IMG/VR virus record: IMGVR_UViG_3300034418_007369
Location: 16,292-80,291 of that record
Source of the DNA: a virus
Reading direction: 5' to 3' (one strand)
Length of the DNA: 64,000 nt
The stretch's first letter is position 1. Each line of letters begins with the position of its first letter. The position numbers were made by a program, and so were the translations under genes. A model generated the notes under the pieces. It had not been told where the DNA came from and made no database searches. It saw nothing but the letters and a program-made list of their open reading frames with translations. This document shows positions 34,181 to 42,741 of this stretch, piece by piece.

Positions 34181-35198
34181 CGACGGACGACACGCCCATT
34201 TCTTTCAAAGAATGTCGTGGGCTAATGCTCTTACGGCGGCTGGCCATCAGGTGTTCCTTTGGGAAAAGGATACTATGCCAGCTTTTGACGCTTTTGATAC
34301 GTGTGAGCCAGATATTTTTCTTGGGCAGGCTTATAATCTAGACGAAGCGACGATTAAATGCGTCAAAGAAAGACCACACCTAAGAGTTGGACTGCGCGCC
34401 GGAGACTGGGGCGATCAAACAAAAGATATAGATCAAAATAAATTTAACATCTTGACACTTACAACAAAAGAAGTTAAGATGCTAGAAGAATTAAAAAACG
34501 AAACAGGCGCTCCTGATTTTGTTCATATACACTATCCAGAATGGGCGGTAGAACAAACACATAATCGCTTTGAAAGTATCGGAATCAAAGCTGTATCACT
34601 AATGATGTGCGCAGACACTACCGTATATGGAGGCGGACAAAGAAGAGAAGAGCTTATGTGCGATATAGGATTTGTTGGAGGATACTGGCCCTATAAAGGA
34701 CAGATTATAGATCAATATCTTATGCCTCTTTTACATCCTGTTGGCAGATATAATGTAAAAATATTCGGCAATCAACCTTGGCCTGCAAATCAATATTGCG
34801 GATTAATACAAGACAATAAAGTAAAAGACTTATTTGTTTCTTCTAAAATATGTCCAAACCTTAGTGAGCCTCACGCGCACGAGTTTGGATTTGATGTAAA
34901 TGAAAGAATATTTAAAGTTTTATATGCTGGCGGCTTCTGTATCACTGATAATGTAGAAGGGTATAAAATGTTTGGTGATGGCATTGTAATTGCAGATTCC
35001 CCAAAAGATTTTACAGACAAAGTAGAATACTACGCAAACACTGATGCCGGAACAATGGATAGGTCAGAGATAATCCAAAAAGGACAAACACTTGTGAAAG
35101 AAAATCACACAAACTATCATAGGACCGCACAGATTATGGATTTATTTGGCTACAAAGACGAAGCTAAAAAACTATTAGGGATTGCTAATGAACTCTAG
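34161..35198 (+). CDS. CgeB-like GT-B glycosyltransferase
   Basis: 345 residues; the start overlaps the previous gene by 20 bases. ILICNDGRHAHFFQRMSWAN begins a GT-B acceptor half, and DIGFVGGYWPYKGQIID opens the donor half. The signature ICPNLSEPHAHEFGFDVNER and LYAGGFCITDNVEG matches the CgeB or spore-maturation-like glycosyltransferase family (Glyco_trans_1_2). It transfers a sugar to an unknown acceptor. Followed directly by the Fcl-like gene. Confidence 0.78.
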   Translation: MKILICNDGRHAHFFQRMSWANALTAAGHQVFLWEKDTMPAFDAFDTCEPDIFLGQAYNLDEATIKCVKERPHLRVGLRAGDWGDQTKDIDQNKFNILTLTTKEVKMLEELKNETGAPDFVHIHYPEWAVEQTHNRFESIGIKAVSLMMCADTTVYGGGQRREELMCDIGFVGGYWPYKGQIIDQYLMPLLHPVGRYNVKIFGNQPWPANQYCGLIQDNKVKDLFVSSKICPNLSEPHAHEFGFDVNERIFKVLYAGGFCITDNVEGYKMFGDGIVIADSPKDFTDKVEYYANTDAGTMDRSEIIQKGQTLVKENHTNYHRTAQIMDLFGYKDEAKKLLGIANEL

Positions 35199-36150
35199 AA
35201 AAATTGTAATTACTGGCGGTACTGGATTTCTTGGTAAGGCCGTTCGTAAAGCGTTGTTGGATTCTAATGATACTATTATTCCACTTAGAGGAAGAGGTGA
35301 ATGGGACTTAACAAAACAAAAACATGTTGAATATTTGTTTGCTCATAATACTCCAGATGTCATTGTGCATCTCGCTGCTAGAGTTGGCGGAATAGGGGCG
35401 AATAAGGAAAACCCCGGATTGTTCATGTATGAGAATCTGGCGATGGGGATGAACTTGATTGAAACGGCCAGAAAATATGGCGCGCTAAAGAAGTTTGTTA
35501 TGGTTGGGACAGTGTGCGCATATCCAAAGTTTACGCCGGTTCCATTCAAAGAAGAAGATATATGGAACGGCTATCCAGAAGAGACCAATGCGCCTTATGG
35601 GATCGCTAAAAAAGCCCTTATGGAAATGCTTGCGGCTTATAATGCTCAATATGGACTTAACTGTACTAATCTCATTCCTGTAAATATGTATGGGCCGCAT
35701 GATAATTTTCACCCAAGCATTAGTCATGTTATTCCCGCCATTATTTTAAAGATAGATAAAGCTATTCAAAATAAAGAAAGTTCTGTAGAACTCTGGGGAA
35801 CTGGAAACGCCAGTAGAGAATTCCTTTATGTGGATGACTGTGCCGAAGCTATTAAACTAGCAATAGATACAGACACCACACCAGACCCAATCAACATTGG
35901 AACAGGTGTAGAGTTTACAATATCCGCTCTAGCCGAGAAGATAGCATCAATTATGGGATATGAAGGCGATGTCTTATTCAATGCAAACGGAATGGATGGG
36001 CAGCCGCGACGATGTTTAGACACCTCGAAAGCAAAAGACGCGCTAGGATTTGAGGCGCAAACAGGTTTAATATCAGGACTGAAACAAACTATTGAATGGT
36101 ACAATAATAATAAAGAAAAATTTACTAGTTACTTTAAGGATATTGACTAA
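35188..36150 (+). CDS. fcl: GDP-L-fucose synthase-like epimerase/reductase
   Basis: 320 residues from the ATG at 35188 (TTG at 35182 less likely). Rossmann loop TGGTGFLG, HLAARVGGIGANKENP, then GTVCAYPKF with Cys110, and Tyr137/Lys141 in PYGIAKK. NMYGPHDNFHPSISHVIPA is the signature of GDP-fucose synthase. The usual Ser before the Cys is Thr108, which can serve. It would turn GDP-4-keto-6-deoxymannose into GDP-fucose, but no GDP-mannose 4,6-dehydratase is in the window, so the substrate must come from the host or from elsewhere in the phage. Confidence 0.85.
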   Translation: MNSRKIVITGGTGFLGKAVRKALLDSNDTIIPLRGRGEWDLTKQKHVEYLFAHNTPDVIVHLAARVGGIGANKENPGLFMYENLAMGMNLIETARKYGALKKFVMVGTVCAYPKFTPVPFKEEDIWNGYPEETNAPYGIAKKALMEMLAAYNAQYGLNCTNLIPVNMYGPHDNFHPSISHVIPAIILKIDKAIQNKESSVELWGTGNASREFLYVDDCAEAIKLAIDTDTTPDPINIGTGVEFTISALAEKIASIMGYEGDVLFNANGMDGQPRRCLDTSKAKDALGFEAQTGLISGLKQTIEWYNNNKEKFTSYFKDID

Positions 36151-36152
36151 AC

Positions 36153-36629
36153 ATGAAAATATTAGTTACTGGACTAGAAAGCTCTTGTACAAAAATAGTG
36201 TCTAAAATTTTTAGTGATAATCTTAAAATAGATGGATATGAAAAATATAATGGAGTAATGAGAATAAGCGATGATAAAAACCTAGTTTCACACATGAGCT
36301 TACCCTCTGGACAGAGAACGTTTTTCTATATACCAAAAATTAAAGATTGGGATATTATAACTATCGCTACTAGGGATTATAATTGTTCTTTAAAATCAAA
36401 AATAAATAACCATCAGCCAATAGTTAAAAATGCAATTGCCGAGCACGATAATGGCGCATATATACTATCTGAAATGATAAAATTTGATAACGTGCATGTT
36501 TTTTCTTATGAAAGCTGGTTTTTACTTGGGGATCTATATGTTAAGAAATTTTTAAATCAGTTCAATATAGACTACTCAAAAAAAATAAATCCCGAAAACG
36601 TTAATAAAAAATACATGAAAGATTTTTAA
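36153..36629 (+). CDS. Sulfotransferase-like small protein
   Basis: 158 residues. Starts ILVTGLESSCTKIVSKIF, close to the PAPS-binding loop of sulfotransferases (GxxxSGTxxL), but with Cys in place of the key Gly. The C-terminal VHVFSYESWFLLGDLYVKKF also fits the second sulfotransferase element (helix and YExW). It is shorter than a full domain, so it may be a divergent form or non-catalytic. One base overlap with the next gene. Confidence 0.5.
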   Translation: MKILVTGLESSCTKIVSKIFSDNLKIDGYEKYNGVMRISDDKNLVSHMSLPSGQRTFFYIPKIKDWDIITIATRDYNCSLKSKINNHQPIVKNAIAEHDNGAYILSEMIKFDNVHVFSYESWFLLGDLYVKKFLNQFNIDYSKKINPENVNKKYMKDF

Positions 36630-37477
36630 TGATTACATCTATTATATTCAGTAAAAATAGACCTTTGCAGCTTGACTTATGTCTAAATAGCATAAAGCAA
36701 AACTTTCCACAATCAACACAGAATATTGTGATTCACAACAACTCTGTTGAGTTTGGGAAGGCTCATTTGCAGCAAAAGAAAGAACATCCAGACGTTGAGT
36801 TCTGGCAGCAAACAGAGTCGCTGTTTTGTGATATCTGGGACGCCATGAAAGAAGCCAAGAACGACTATGTGTGCTTTTTTGTAGATGATTGCATTGTCTA
36901 TAATAAGGTATTCCTTGAAGAAATAAATTTACAAAATCTAGAAAAAGATATTGTCTCTTGTATTTCGCTGCGCTTGGGCATGAATATATGTGAAAGAAGT
37001 CACGACAATCAAGCCTTTCCTGACAGGCCAGTAACGTATGGTTTTTCTGAATGTGGCGGATGGATGATTGTCAATAGAACCAGTAATACATATGGGTCAT
37101 ACTGGTCTTATAACTTGTCTGTAGACGGTCACATCTTTAAAAAATCAAGCATGAAAGAAATGTCTTTTGAGCTATGGAAAATTTCTCAATTTAAAGACTG
37201 GAAACAAACGCCAAATGAATTTGAAGGCGCGCTACAGAGGTTCTGGACCATTACTCCCGCTGCCATAGTCTGCCCTTTTCAAAGTGCCGTGGTAAATAGC
37301 CCAAACAATAAAACACAAGACTCTCATGATAATAGGTCTGGAGACTACTACGACTATGATGAGTTTTCTTTATTAAGGAAATATGAAGATGGTAAAAGAA
37401 TTAAATTAAGTAACATTGATTTCGGACACATAAAATGTCCACACACCGAAATAGACATCTTAAAGGACTTAAAATGA
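36629..37477 (+). CDS. GT-A glycosyltransferase
   Basis: 282 residues. N-terminal ITSIIFSKNRPLQLDLCLNS is a GT2-like entry loop (SKNRP), NIVIHNNSVEFGKAHL continues it, and YVCFFVDDCIVYN carries a DD pair as a candidate DxD metal site. The second half has SECGGWMIVNRTSN and TPNEFEGALQRFW, an acidic acceptor-side element. Likely a divergent GT-A transferase acting on an unknown glycan. It ATGA-couples to the methyltransferase gene downstream. Confidence 0.7.
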   Translation: MITSIIFSKNRPLQLDLCLNSIKQNFPQSTQNIVIHNNSVEFGKAHLQQKKEHPDVEFWQQTESLFCDIWDAMKEAKNDYVCFFVDDCIVYNKVFLEEINLQNLEKDIVSCISLRLGMNICERSHDNQAFPDRPVTYGFSECGGWMIVNRTSNTYGSYWSYNLSVDGHIFKKSSMKEMSFELWKISQFKDWKQTPNEFEGALQRFWTITPAAIVCPFQSAVVNSPNNKTQDSHDNRSGDYYDYDEFSLLRKYEDGKRIKLSNIDFGHIKCPHTEIDILKDLK

Positions 37478-38211
37478 GCATATACGTACATTACGTACAA
37501 TCTATAATAGAAAACTTAGAGCTAAGTCGTGAGCAGTTATTTTTTAAAAGCGACCCAAGATATCAATATGTACTAGAGCACGTAAGCAAAAATCATGGAT
37601 CAGAATATCTTGATCTAATAAAAGAAGAATTTCACAACGTTTACAAAGAACACAAAAACCTATTTGTAAACTTGAGTAAAAAAAACGACTCAGTAGGCAA
37701 GCCTACGCAATATTATTATTTTGATTTCTGTGAATGTTCTCCTACAAACTTGAGATACATCTATCAGTCTTTGTTGATACTCAAATATGCTAATGAGCTT
37801 GGTTTAAAAACACTAGACATCATAGAAATTGGTGGTGGATATGGTGGTCTTTGTTTTTTCTTAAAAAATATGTGCCATATATACTCTGTCAATATAGCAT
37901 CATATGTAATATATGATCTCCCGGAGGCAGAATCATTACAATCAAAATACTTAGAGTATCATGATTTAAGACTCAGCGAAAAACAAACATTAAAAGGCGA
38001 ACATTTCCTGATAAGTAACTACGCATTTAGCGAGCTTCCAGAGCCAATAAGAAAAACATACGAAAAAGAAGTAATAAACCCGTTTTGCTCTTTTGGGTTT
38101 TTGGCTTGGAATGGGTGTGAGTTTTATCGTTTTGTAGACGATAAAGATTTTTTAATAGAAGAAGAAAAACCACAAACACACCCAAACAATAGATACATTT
38201 ATTTCAAATAA
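37474..38211 (+). CDS. Putative sugar O-methyltransferase
   Basis: 245 residues from the ATG at 37474 in an ATGA overlap; the in-frame start at 37435 lies inside the previous gene. SAM-binding loop DIIEIGGGYGGLCFFL, preceded by helical YIYQSLLILKYANELGL and followed by YVIYDLPEAESLQSKYL and EHFLISNYAFSEL. This matches the putative sugar O-methyltransferase family found in LPS and polysaccharide clusters. It would methylate a hydroxyl on a sugar residue, in the same operon as the transferases. Confidence 0.72.
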   Translation: MSIYVHYVQSIIENLELSREQLFFKSDPRYQYVLEHVSKNHGSEYLDLIKEEFHNVYKEHKNLFVNLSKKNDSVGKPTQYYYFDFCECSPTNLRYIYQSLLILKYANELGLKTLDIIEIGGGYGGLCFFLKNMCHIYSVNIASYVIYDLPEAESLQSKYLEYHDLRLSEKQTLKGEHFLISNYAFSELPEPIRKTYEKEVINPFCSFGFLAWNGCEFYRFVDDKDFLIEEEKPQTHPNNRYIYFK

Positions 38212-38221
38212 GGATTAGAAT

Positions 38222-39079
38222 ATGAGATATTTAATACTGGGTAAAGACGATCTAAAGGGTATTCCGGGCAGCGATTCAGCGAAGGATGGGGATATTAATA
38301 GATACTGGGAGCTTGGATGGGAGTCTGTTGGCGGCAGGATTGATTTTATTTCTTTTTATAATCAAGGCTTTTGGGATCAAGACAACATGACAGCCGTGGC
38401 AATAGAAGACAGGATGTTTCTGTACACTAAAATGTGCAAAAATGTAATTTCTTATACAGAGTTTAAAAAATTAAATGTGTCAAGAGAACAAATAATTTTT
38501 GACATTCCCGCCAACCATATGAGCTGCTGTTTTACAAAAAAAAGTATTTTTTTAAAACCCGGAACGATTGAGTATTACAGAAAAAAAGAAGACCAAGAAT
38601 TAATTTTTAATGGATTCGATCTAGATGGAGCCATTGAACCAGAAGAACCCTTTGTTACAATGTGCATCAGGAGAAGGGGCTGGTGTCCAGATAGAAACAG
38701 TGATATATCATTTTTTCAGAGGCTTGTAGACGGCATAAAAGATCATTATCCAATATATGTAGTTGGCAAAGGTAATGAACAGTTTTGCGAAGAAAACGGA
38801 ATCAACTTTGTTGAAAAATTAAAAGATTATGTTTCATTAATTAAAAATAAAAATTGTGCAAGGTTGATAACACAGGCAACAGGATTAGTCGCCCTAGCTC
38901 TAACTTGCGCAGAGACAGATATAGAACTAATAGATCAGTCTAAATGTTCAAGACTAGATAGTTCAGACGCGATATTGGGAGGAAAATGTATACATTTTTT
39001 CAAAGGTGAAGTAACTCCGTATTTTTATGCAGACGATAAAACTTGTCAAGAAATAATATCAAAAACAATCAAAAAATAA
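38222..39079 (+). CDS. Possible GT-B-type transferase, uncertain
   Basis: 285 residues, 10 bases after the previous stop. Starts YLILGKDDLKGIPGS; middle has PFVTMCIRRRGWCPDRNSD, then HYPIYVVGKGNEQF, and ends with ARLITQATGLVALALTCAETD. The last part resembles the donor-side Rossmann domain of a GT-B or heptosyltransferase-type enzyme that finds its substrate by position. No exact signature is present. Within the glycan island, so a glycan role is likely by context. Confidence 0.5.
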   Translation: MRYLILGKDDLKGIPGSDSAKDGDINRYWELGWESVGGRIDFISFYNQGFWDQDNMTAVAIEDRMFLYTKMCKNVISYTEFKKLNVSREQIIFDIPANHMSCCFTKKSIFLKPGTIEYYRKKEDQELIFNGFDLDGAIEPEEPFVTMCIRRRGWCPDRNSDISFFQRLVDGIKDHYPIYVVGKGNEQFCEENGINFVEKLKDYVSLIKNKNCARLITQATGLVALALTCAETDIELIDQSKCSRLDSSDAILGGKCIHFFKGEVTPYFYADDKTCQEIISKTIKK

Positions 39080-39094
39080 TAGATGGGAGAAGAT

Positions 39095-39403
39095 ATGGCA
39101 GATACGCTTGGCGGTCTTATTGATAAACTGATAACCGTAGACATGAAAATGTGGAACAACCAAGAGTTTCTTTATGAAGTTCGTAGAATTCCATTTGAAG
39201 AATTTAAAGAAAAGTATACTAGCGATGACACTAAACAACTAGCTCTTTTTTCTTCTCTCAAAAAATGTTGTGATCTTAACTTCCAAAGGAATGTGTTGAT
39301 AGATGAAATAGATGAAATGATCGCGTCGGTTTTAGAGGCTCTTTCCTCTGGGGAAAAAATAGATTATGAAAAATTCATCCAGAGAAAACACAAAACATAC
39401 TAA
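39095..39403 (+). CDS. Small conserved-looking helical protein
   Basis: 102 residues from the ATG at 39095, since the GGGAGA just before it serves as ribosome site; the ATG at 39083 overlaps that site. Contains ADTLGGLIDKLITVDMKMWN, EFLYEVRRIPFEEFKEKY and ACDLN-like CCDLNFQRNVLIDEIDEMI. From memory, similar small proteins accompany sugar genes in other phages. Helical, no Cys motif of note. Role unknown. Confidence 0.6.
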   Translation: MADTLGGLIDKLITVDMKMWNNQEFLYEVRRIPFEEFKEKYTSDDTKQLALFSSLKKCCDLNFQRNVLIDEIDEMIASVLEALSSGEKIDYEKFIQRKHKTY

Positions 39404-39521
39404 AAAGATACAAGAAATAGCAGAACATATCAAATATAAATATGGACTGTCTGAGTGGAGCGCAAAAGTTTTAGTCAATGATATTGTAGAATTATATAAT
39501 AGATCAAAAAGTGAGGAATAA
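39366..39521 (+). CDS. Short helical protein (51 aa), possible gene
   Basis: An open frame from ATG 39366 to TAA 39519-39521, which overlaps the previous gene by 38 bases and ends at the base before the next start (TAAATG). It reads as a charged helical protein (IQEIAEHIKYKYGLSEWSAK, LVNDIVELYNRS). It fills the 118-base stretch between the two flanking genes, which would otherwise be empty, and this tight fit supports coding. No strong ribosome site is seen before the ATG. Confidence 0.5.
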   Translation: MKNSSRENTKHTKKIQEIAEHIKYKYGLSEWSAKVLVNDIVELYNRSKSEE

Positions 39522-40091
39522 ATGTTTAACGATGGTTATTTTTCTGAAAATGATATAAAAGATAGATTTAAGTCTGTTGGTAAAAATGTTTTAATTTCTA
39601 AGAACTGCACAATTATAGGAACAGAAAACATAGAAATAGGTAATAATGTTAGAATTGATGACTACTGTTGTATTATGGTTGGTAGTGACGGGGCAAGTCT
39701 TAAAATTGGCTCATATGTTCACATCGCGGCAAATTGTTATCTGTCTGCGAAAAATGGAATTATAATGGAAGATTTCACTGGAATATCTCAAGGCGTTAAG
39801 ATATATAGTAATTCAGATGATTACTCTGGAGCATTTTTAACAAACCCAACCGTTCCGTCTGAGTTTACAAACGCTACCGGGAGAACCGTCACGTTGAAAA
39901 AACATGCGATAGTCGGTTCTGGGGCTGTTATCTTGCCGGGAGTCACCATACATGAAGGCACATCTGTAGGGGCTTTATCATTAGTAACTAAAGACTTAAA
40001 AGAATGGAGTATTTATTTTGGTATTCCAGCAAAGAGGTTGAAGAACAGATTAAAAAATCTTTTAGACTTAGAAAAAAAACTTGAGGAATAA
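39522..40091 (+). CDS. Hexapeptide-repeat acyltransferase
   Basis: 189 residues. Left-handed beta-helix repeats run from residue ~20 to ~150: LISKNCTIIGTENIEIGNNV, IDDYCCIMVGSDG, GSYVHIAANCYLSAK and VGSGAVILPGVTIHEGTSV, then GIPAKRLKNRL. This is the WbbJ or galactoside-acetyltransferase-like fold. With the aminotransferase and RmlB genes downstream, it may N-acylate a dTDP-amino-dideoxyhexose. O-acetylation of another sugar is equally possible from sequence. Start ATG 39522 follows GTGAGGAATAA. Confidence 0.8.
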   Translation: MFNDGYFSENDIKDRFKSVGKNVLISKNCTIIGTENIEIGNNVRIDDYCCIMVGSDGASLKIGSYVHIAANCYLSAKNGIIMEDFTGISQGVKIYSNSDDYSGAFLTNPTVPSEFTNATGRTVTLKKHAIVGSGAVILPGVTIHEGTSVGALSLVTKDLKEWSIYFGIPAKRLKNRLKNLLDLEKKLEE

Positions 40092-40092
40092 T

Positions 40093-40764
40093 ATGAAAAT
40101 ATCGTCTATAATAGAAGCTGCATACAAATTGCCGGATAAATTTTACGCTTTAGAGTGTGGAGCCTGTAGACCGGAGTATATTGAAACAGAAGACTGGAGA
40201 AGAAAGCATGAAGTCTGGCTACTTGAACCAAATTTAGAAGTATACAATCAATTAAAATCATTAGATTATAAAGTACTTAATCTTGCGCTTTCAGATAATA
40301 ATCAAAAACAAACTTTTTATATTTCAAAATCTGAAGGGTTTTGTTATTTAGAATCATCAAGCTTAAACGATAGTCAAAAAAATAATGAGCAAGAATTACT
40401 AAGTTATGAGGTGGAGTGCATAACATACAAAAATCTACAAAAAAAACTAGGTATAATATATGACATTCTTATACTAGACATAGAAGGTCAAGAAGATAGA
40501 GTATTAAAAAATTTACTAACAATAGAAAAAAAATACTTACCTAAAATTTTATGTGTTGAGTGTGGATATGAATGGGAAGATAGAAAAAAAATATGTAAAA
40601 AACTTGGCTACAATTTAGATTTCTATTACTATAACAATGCCTATTTTTCTTTATGTAATACTTTTACAAAAGACATAAACACGATTGAGACGTATAATAA
40701 ATCTTGGCCTAACTGGGACTATAGCGGGAAAAGAATTTATGACAACGAAAATACCAATATATAA
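40093..40764 (+). CDS. FkbM-family methyltransferase
   Basis: 223 residues from the ATG at 40093, just after the acyltransferase stop; the in-frame TTG at 40081 lies inside that gene. Starts AAYKLPDKFYALECGACRPE, a methyltransferase strand-1 region, then VWLLEPNLEVYNQL, LNLALSDNNQK and DILILDIEGQEDRVLKNL, the FkbM catalytic region. These enzymes O-methylate sugars or sugar-like groups. Codons are very AT-rich. It overlaps the aminotransferase gene by 26 bases. Confidence 0.75.
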   Translation: MKISSIIEAAYKLPDKFYALECGACRPEYIETEDWRRKHEVWLLEPNLEVYNQLKSLDYKVLNLALSDNNQKQTFYISKSEGFCYLESSSLNDSQKNNEQELLSYEVECITYKNLQKKLGIIYDILILDIEGQEDRVLKNLLTIEKKYLPKILCVECGYEWEDRKKICKKLGYNLDFYYYNNAYFSLCNTFTKDINTIETYNKSWPNWDYSGKRIYDNENTNI

Positions 40765-41812
40765 ACCCTACTTACCCAGCAAGTCTATAGAGTACGCAAA
40801 AGACGCAATAGACAGTGGCTGGGTGTCTTCTATTGGAGAATATGTAGAAAAAGCCACAGAGGAACTCAAGAAGCGCACAGGATCTAAATATGCAGTATTA
40901 GTGAATAATGGAACATCTGCTACTCACTTATGCGCTAGAGTTCTTAAAAGATGGCATCCTGAAACCAAAAGAGTGTTCTTGCCAAGCGCCTGCTATGTAG
41001 CGGCGTACAATTCGCTGCTATACGATGATAATGAATGGGTACTACAGCCCGTGGATCTAGACACAGAAACTTGGAATATGCGTATTCCAGAATACGAAGA
41101 GGGTGACGCTATCATGGCTGTCCACAACCTCGGCAATATCATGCCGCTTAACAGTATTGAATGTCCAGTCATAGAGGACTCCTGCGAAACTTTATTTGGA
41201 AAAACCAAACAGAAACAATCGCTATGCGCCTCTCTTTCTTTTTTTGGCAACAAAAACATGACGAGCGGCGAAGGTGGAGCCGTGCTGACGGACGATGAAG
41301 ATATTTTTAAATTCTTGACAAAGTTAAAAGGTCAAGGACAAACATCTAGAAGATATATTCATGATGAACTCGGCTACAATTATAGGATGACCAATATTCA
41401 AGCCGCACTACTACTGGGCCAGCTAGAAGAGTGGGATAATATATATGGCGGAAAACGAGTATTGTTTCTGAAATATAACGAAGCGTTTAAAGACCATCCA
41501 AATATAATTCCACAGAAAGTGGTTTGCGATCACTCTAAATGGATGTATGGGGTCAGAATTCTTGGGTCTAAATCTTACGAAGATAACAAACGTATTTTTG
41601 ACGCCCATAATATAGAGACTAGACCAATGTTTTATTCTTTTAAACATCACAAACATTTAGACTTCTTGCACAATATGGCAGGAAGAACCCATGCAAACGC
41701 AACAAGGCTACATAACGAGATAGTAATTCTTCCATCATATCCAGAACTAACCAATGAAGAAGTAAGTCATATAACAGAAACAACATTAAGTATAGCGAGG
41801 CGAAATAAATGA
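40739..41812 (+). CDS. DegT/DnrJ/EryC1-family sugar aminotransferase
   Basis: 357 residues from the ATG at 40739; the in-frame start at 40685 lies inside the previous gene. PLP enzyme: the cofactor Lys172 is in SFFGNKNMTSGEGG, preceded by VIEDSCETLFGK as the PLP-phosphate and Asp region, and followed by LGYNYRMTNIQAALLLGQLE. The N-terminal IPIYKPYLPSKSIEYAKDAI and GTSATHLCARVL are also typical. It should transfer an amino group to a keto-dideoxy sugar nucleotide, plausibly the RmlB product encoded next. Overlaps rmlB by four bases. Confidence 0.88.
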   Translation: MTTKIPIYKPYLPSKSIEYAKDAIDSGWVSSIGEYVEKATEELKKRTGSKYAVLVNNGTSATHLCARVLKRWHPETKRVFLPSACYVAAYNSLLYDDNEWVLQPVDLDTETWNMRIPEYEEGDAIMAVHNLGNIMPLNSIECPVIEDSCETLFGKTKQKQSLCASLSFFGNKNMTSGEGGAVLTDDEDIFKFLTKLKGQGQTSRRYIHDELGYNYRMTNIQAALLLGQLEEWDNIYGGKRVLFLKYNEAFKDHPNIIPQKVVCDHSKWMYGVRILGSKSYEDNKRIFDAHNIETRPMFYSFKHHKHLDFLHNMAGRTHANATRLHNEIVILPSYPELTNEEVSHITETTLSIARRNK

Positions 41813-42714
41813 TATACTTAGTCACGGGAGGCAGGGGTTTTATAGGGAGCCATTTTGTAGAAAAGGTTCTTGCCGATAATCACGAAGTTATTGATATAGA
41901 TAAAATGACCTATGCGGCCAGTAATAGTCTCCCTTGGGACAATAATCCTAATTATAAACATATAAAAAAAGACATATGCGAACTTAAACATCTACCATGC
42001 TGTGATATAATTGTAAATTTTGCAGCAGAATCGCACGTAGATAACTCAATTGAATCTCCGGGCGTCTTTCTGAAATCTAATACAGAGGGCGTTTTTAACT
42101 TATTAAACCTAATCAAAAACAAAACATATGAAAAACCAACCCTTGTCCATATCAGCACAGATGAGGTCTATGGCGAGGTCGCCCTAGATGAAGAAGAAAA
42201 AACAGAAGAAAGCATATTGAATCCGGGCAATCCCTACTCAGCAAGCAAAGCCGCTGCGGAAATGTTTATTTTTTCTTATGCCAAAACTCATGATATAAAC
42301 TATCATATAGTTAGAAGCGCAAACAACTATGGACCAAGACAGTTTCCAGAGAAGCTAATACCAAAAATTATAAAGCACCTAAAGACAAATAAAAAAATAC
42401 CAATACAGGGAGACGGCAGCAACATTAGAGACTGGCTGTATGTCGAAGATAACGCAGAAGCAATCTACAAAATAACTCAATACAATGGCAAAAACGAGAT
42501 ATGGAATGTATCTGCCTATAACTATCTTAAAAATACCGATGTCGTTAAAACAATATGTATGTGGATGGGCATTGAAAATTACGAGCAGCATATCGAATAT
42601 GTTGAAAACAGATTGGGACACGACTATAGATATTCCATATGCTCAGAAAAGATTAGACAAAAACTGAAATGGAAACCAGAACACGACTCTCTAACAAATT
42701 TTTTAGAGACCTAG
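41809..42714 (+). CDS. rmlB: dTDP-glucose 4,6-dehydratase (RmlB-like)
   Basis: 301 residues. Rossmann GGRGFIG at 7-13, catalytic Thr117-Asp118-Glu119 in ISTDEVYG, and Tyr143/Lys147 in NPYSASKAAAE. NNYGPRQFPEKLIP and GSNIRDWLYVEDNAEAI are the usual later motifs. It turns dTDP-glucose into dTDP-4-keto-6-deoxyglucose. It could use the RmlA product (21798-22520) and feed the aminotransferase it overlaps. At 301 residues it is slightly shorter than bacterial RmlB. Confidence 0.92.
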   Translation: MIYLVTGGRGFIGSHFVEKVLADNHEVIDIDKMTYAASNSLPWDNNPNYKHIKKDICELKHLPCCDIIVNFAAESHVDNSIESPGVFLKSNTEGVFNLLNLIKNKTYEKPTLVHISTDEVYGEVALDEEEKTEESILNPGNPYSASKAAAEMFIFSYAKTHDINYHIVRSANNYGPRQFPEKLIPKIIKHLKTNKKIPIQGDGSNIRDWLYVEDNAEAIYKITQYNGKNEIWNVSAYNYLKNTDVVKTICMWMGIENYEQHIEYVENRLGHDYRYSICSEKIRQKLKWKPEHDSLTNFLET

Positions 42715-42741
42715 ACGAATAACAAAGAAAGGAAATACTAA

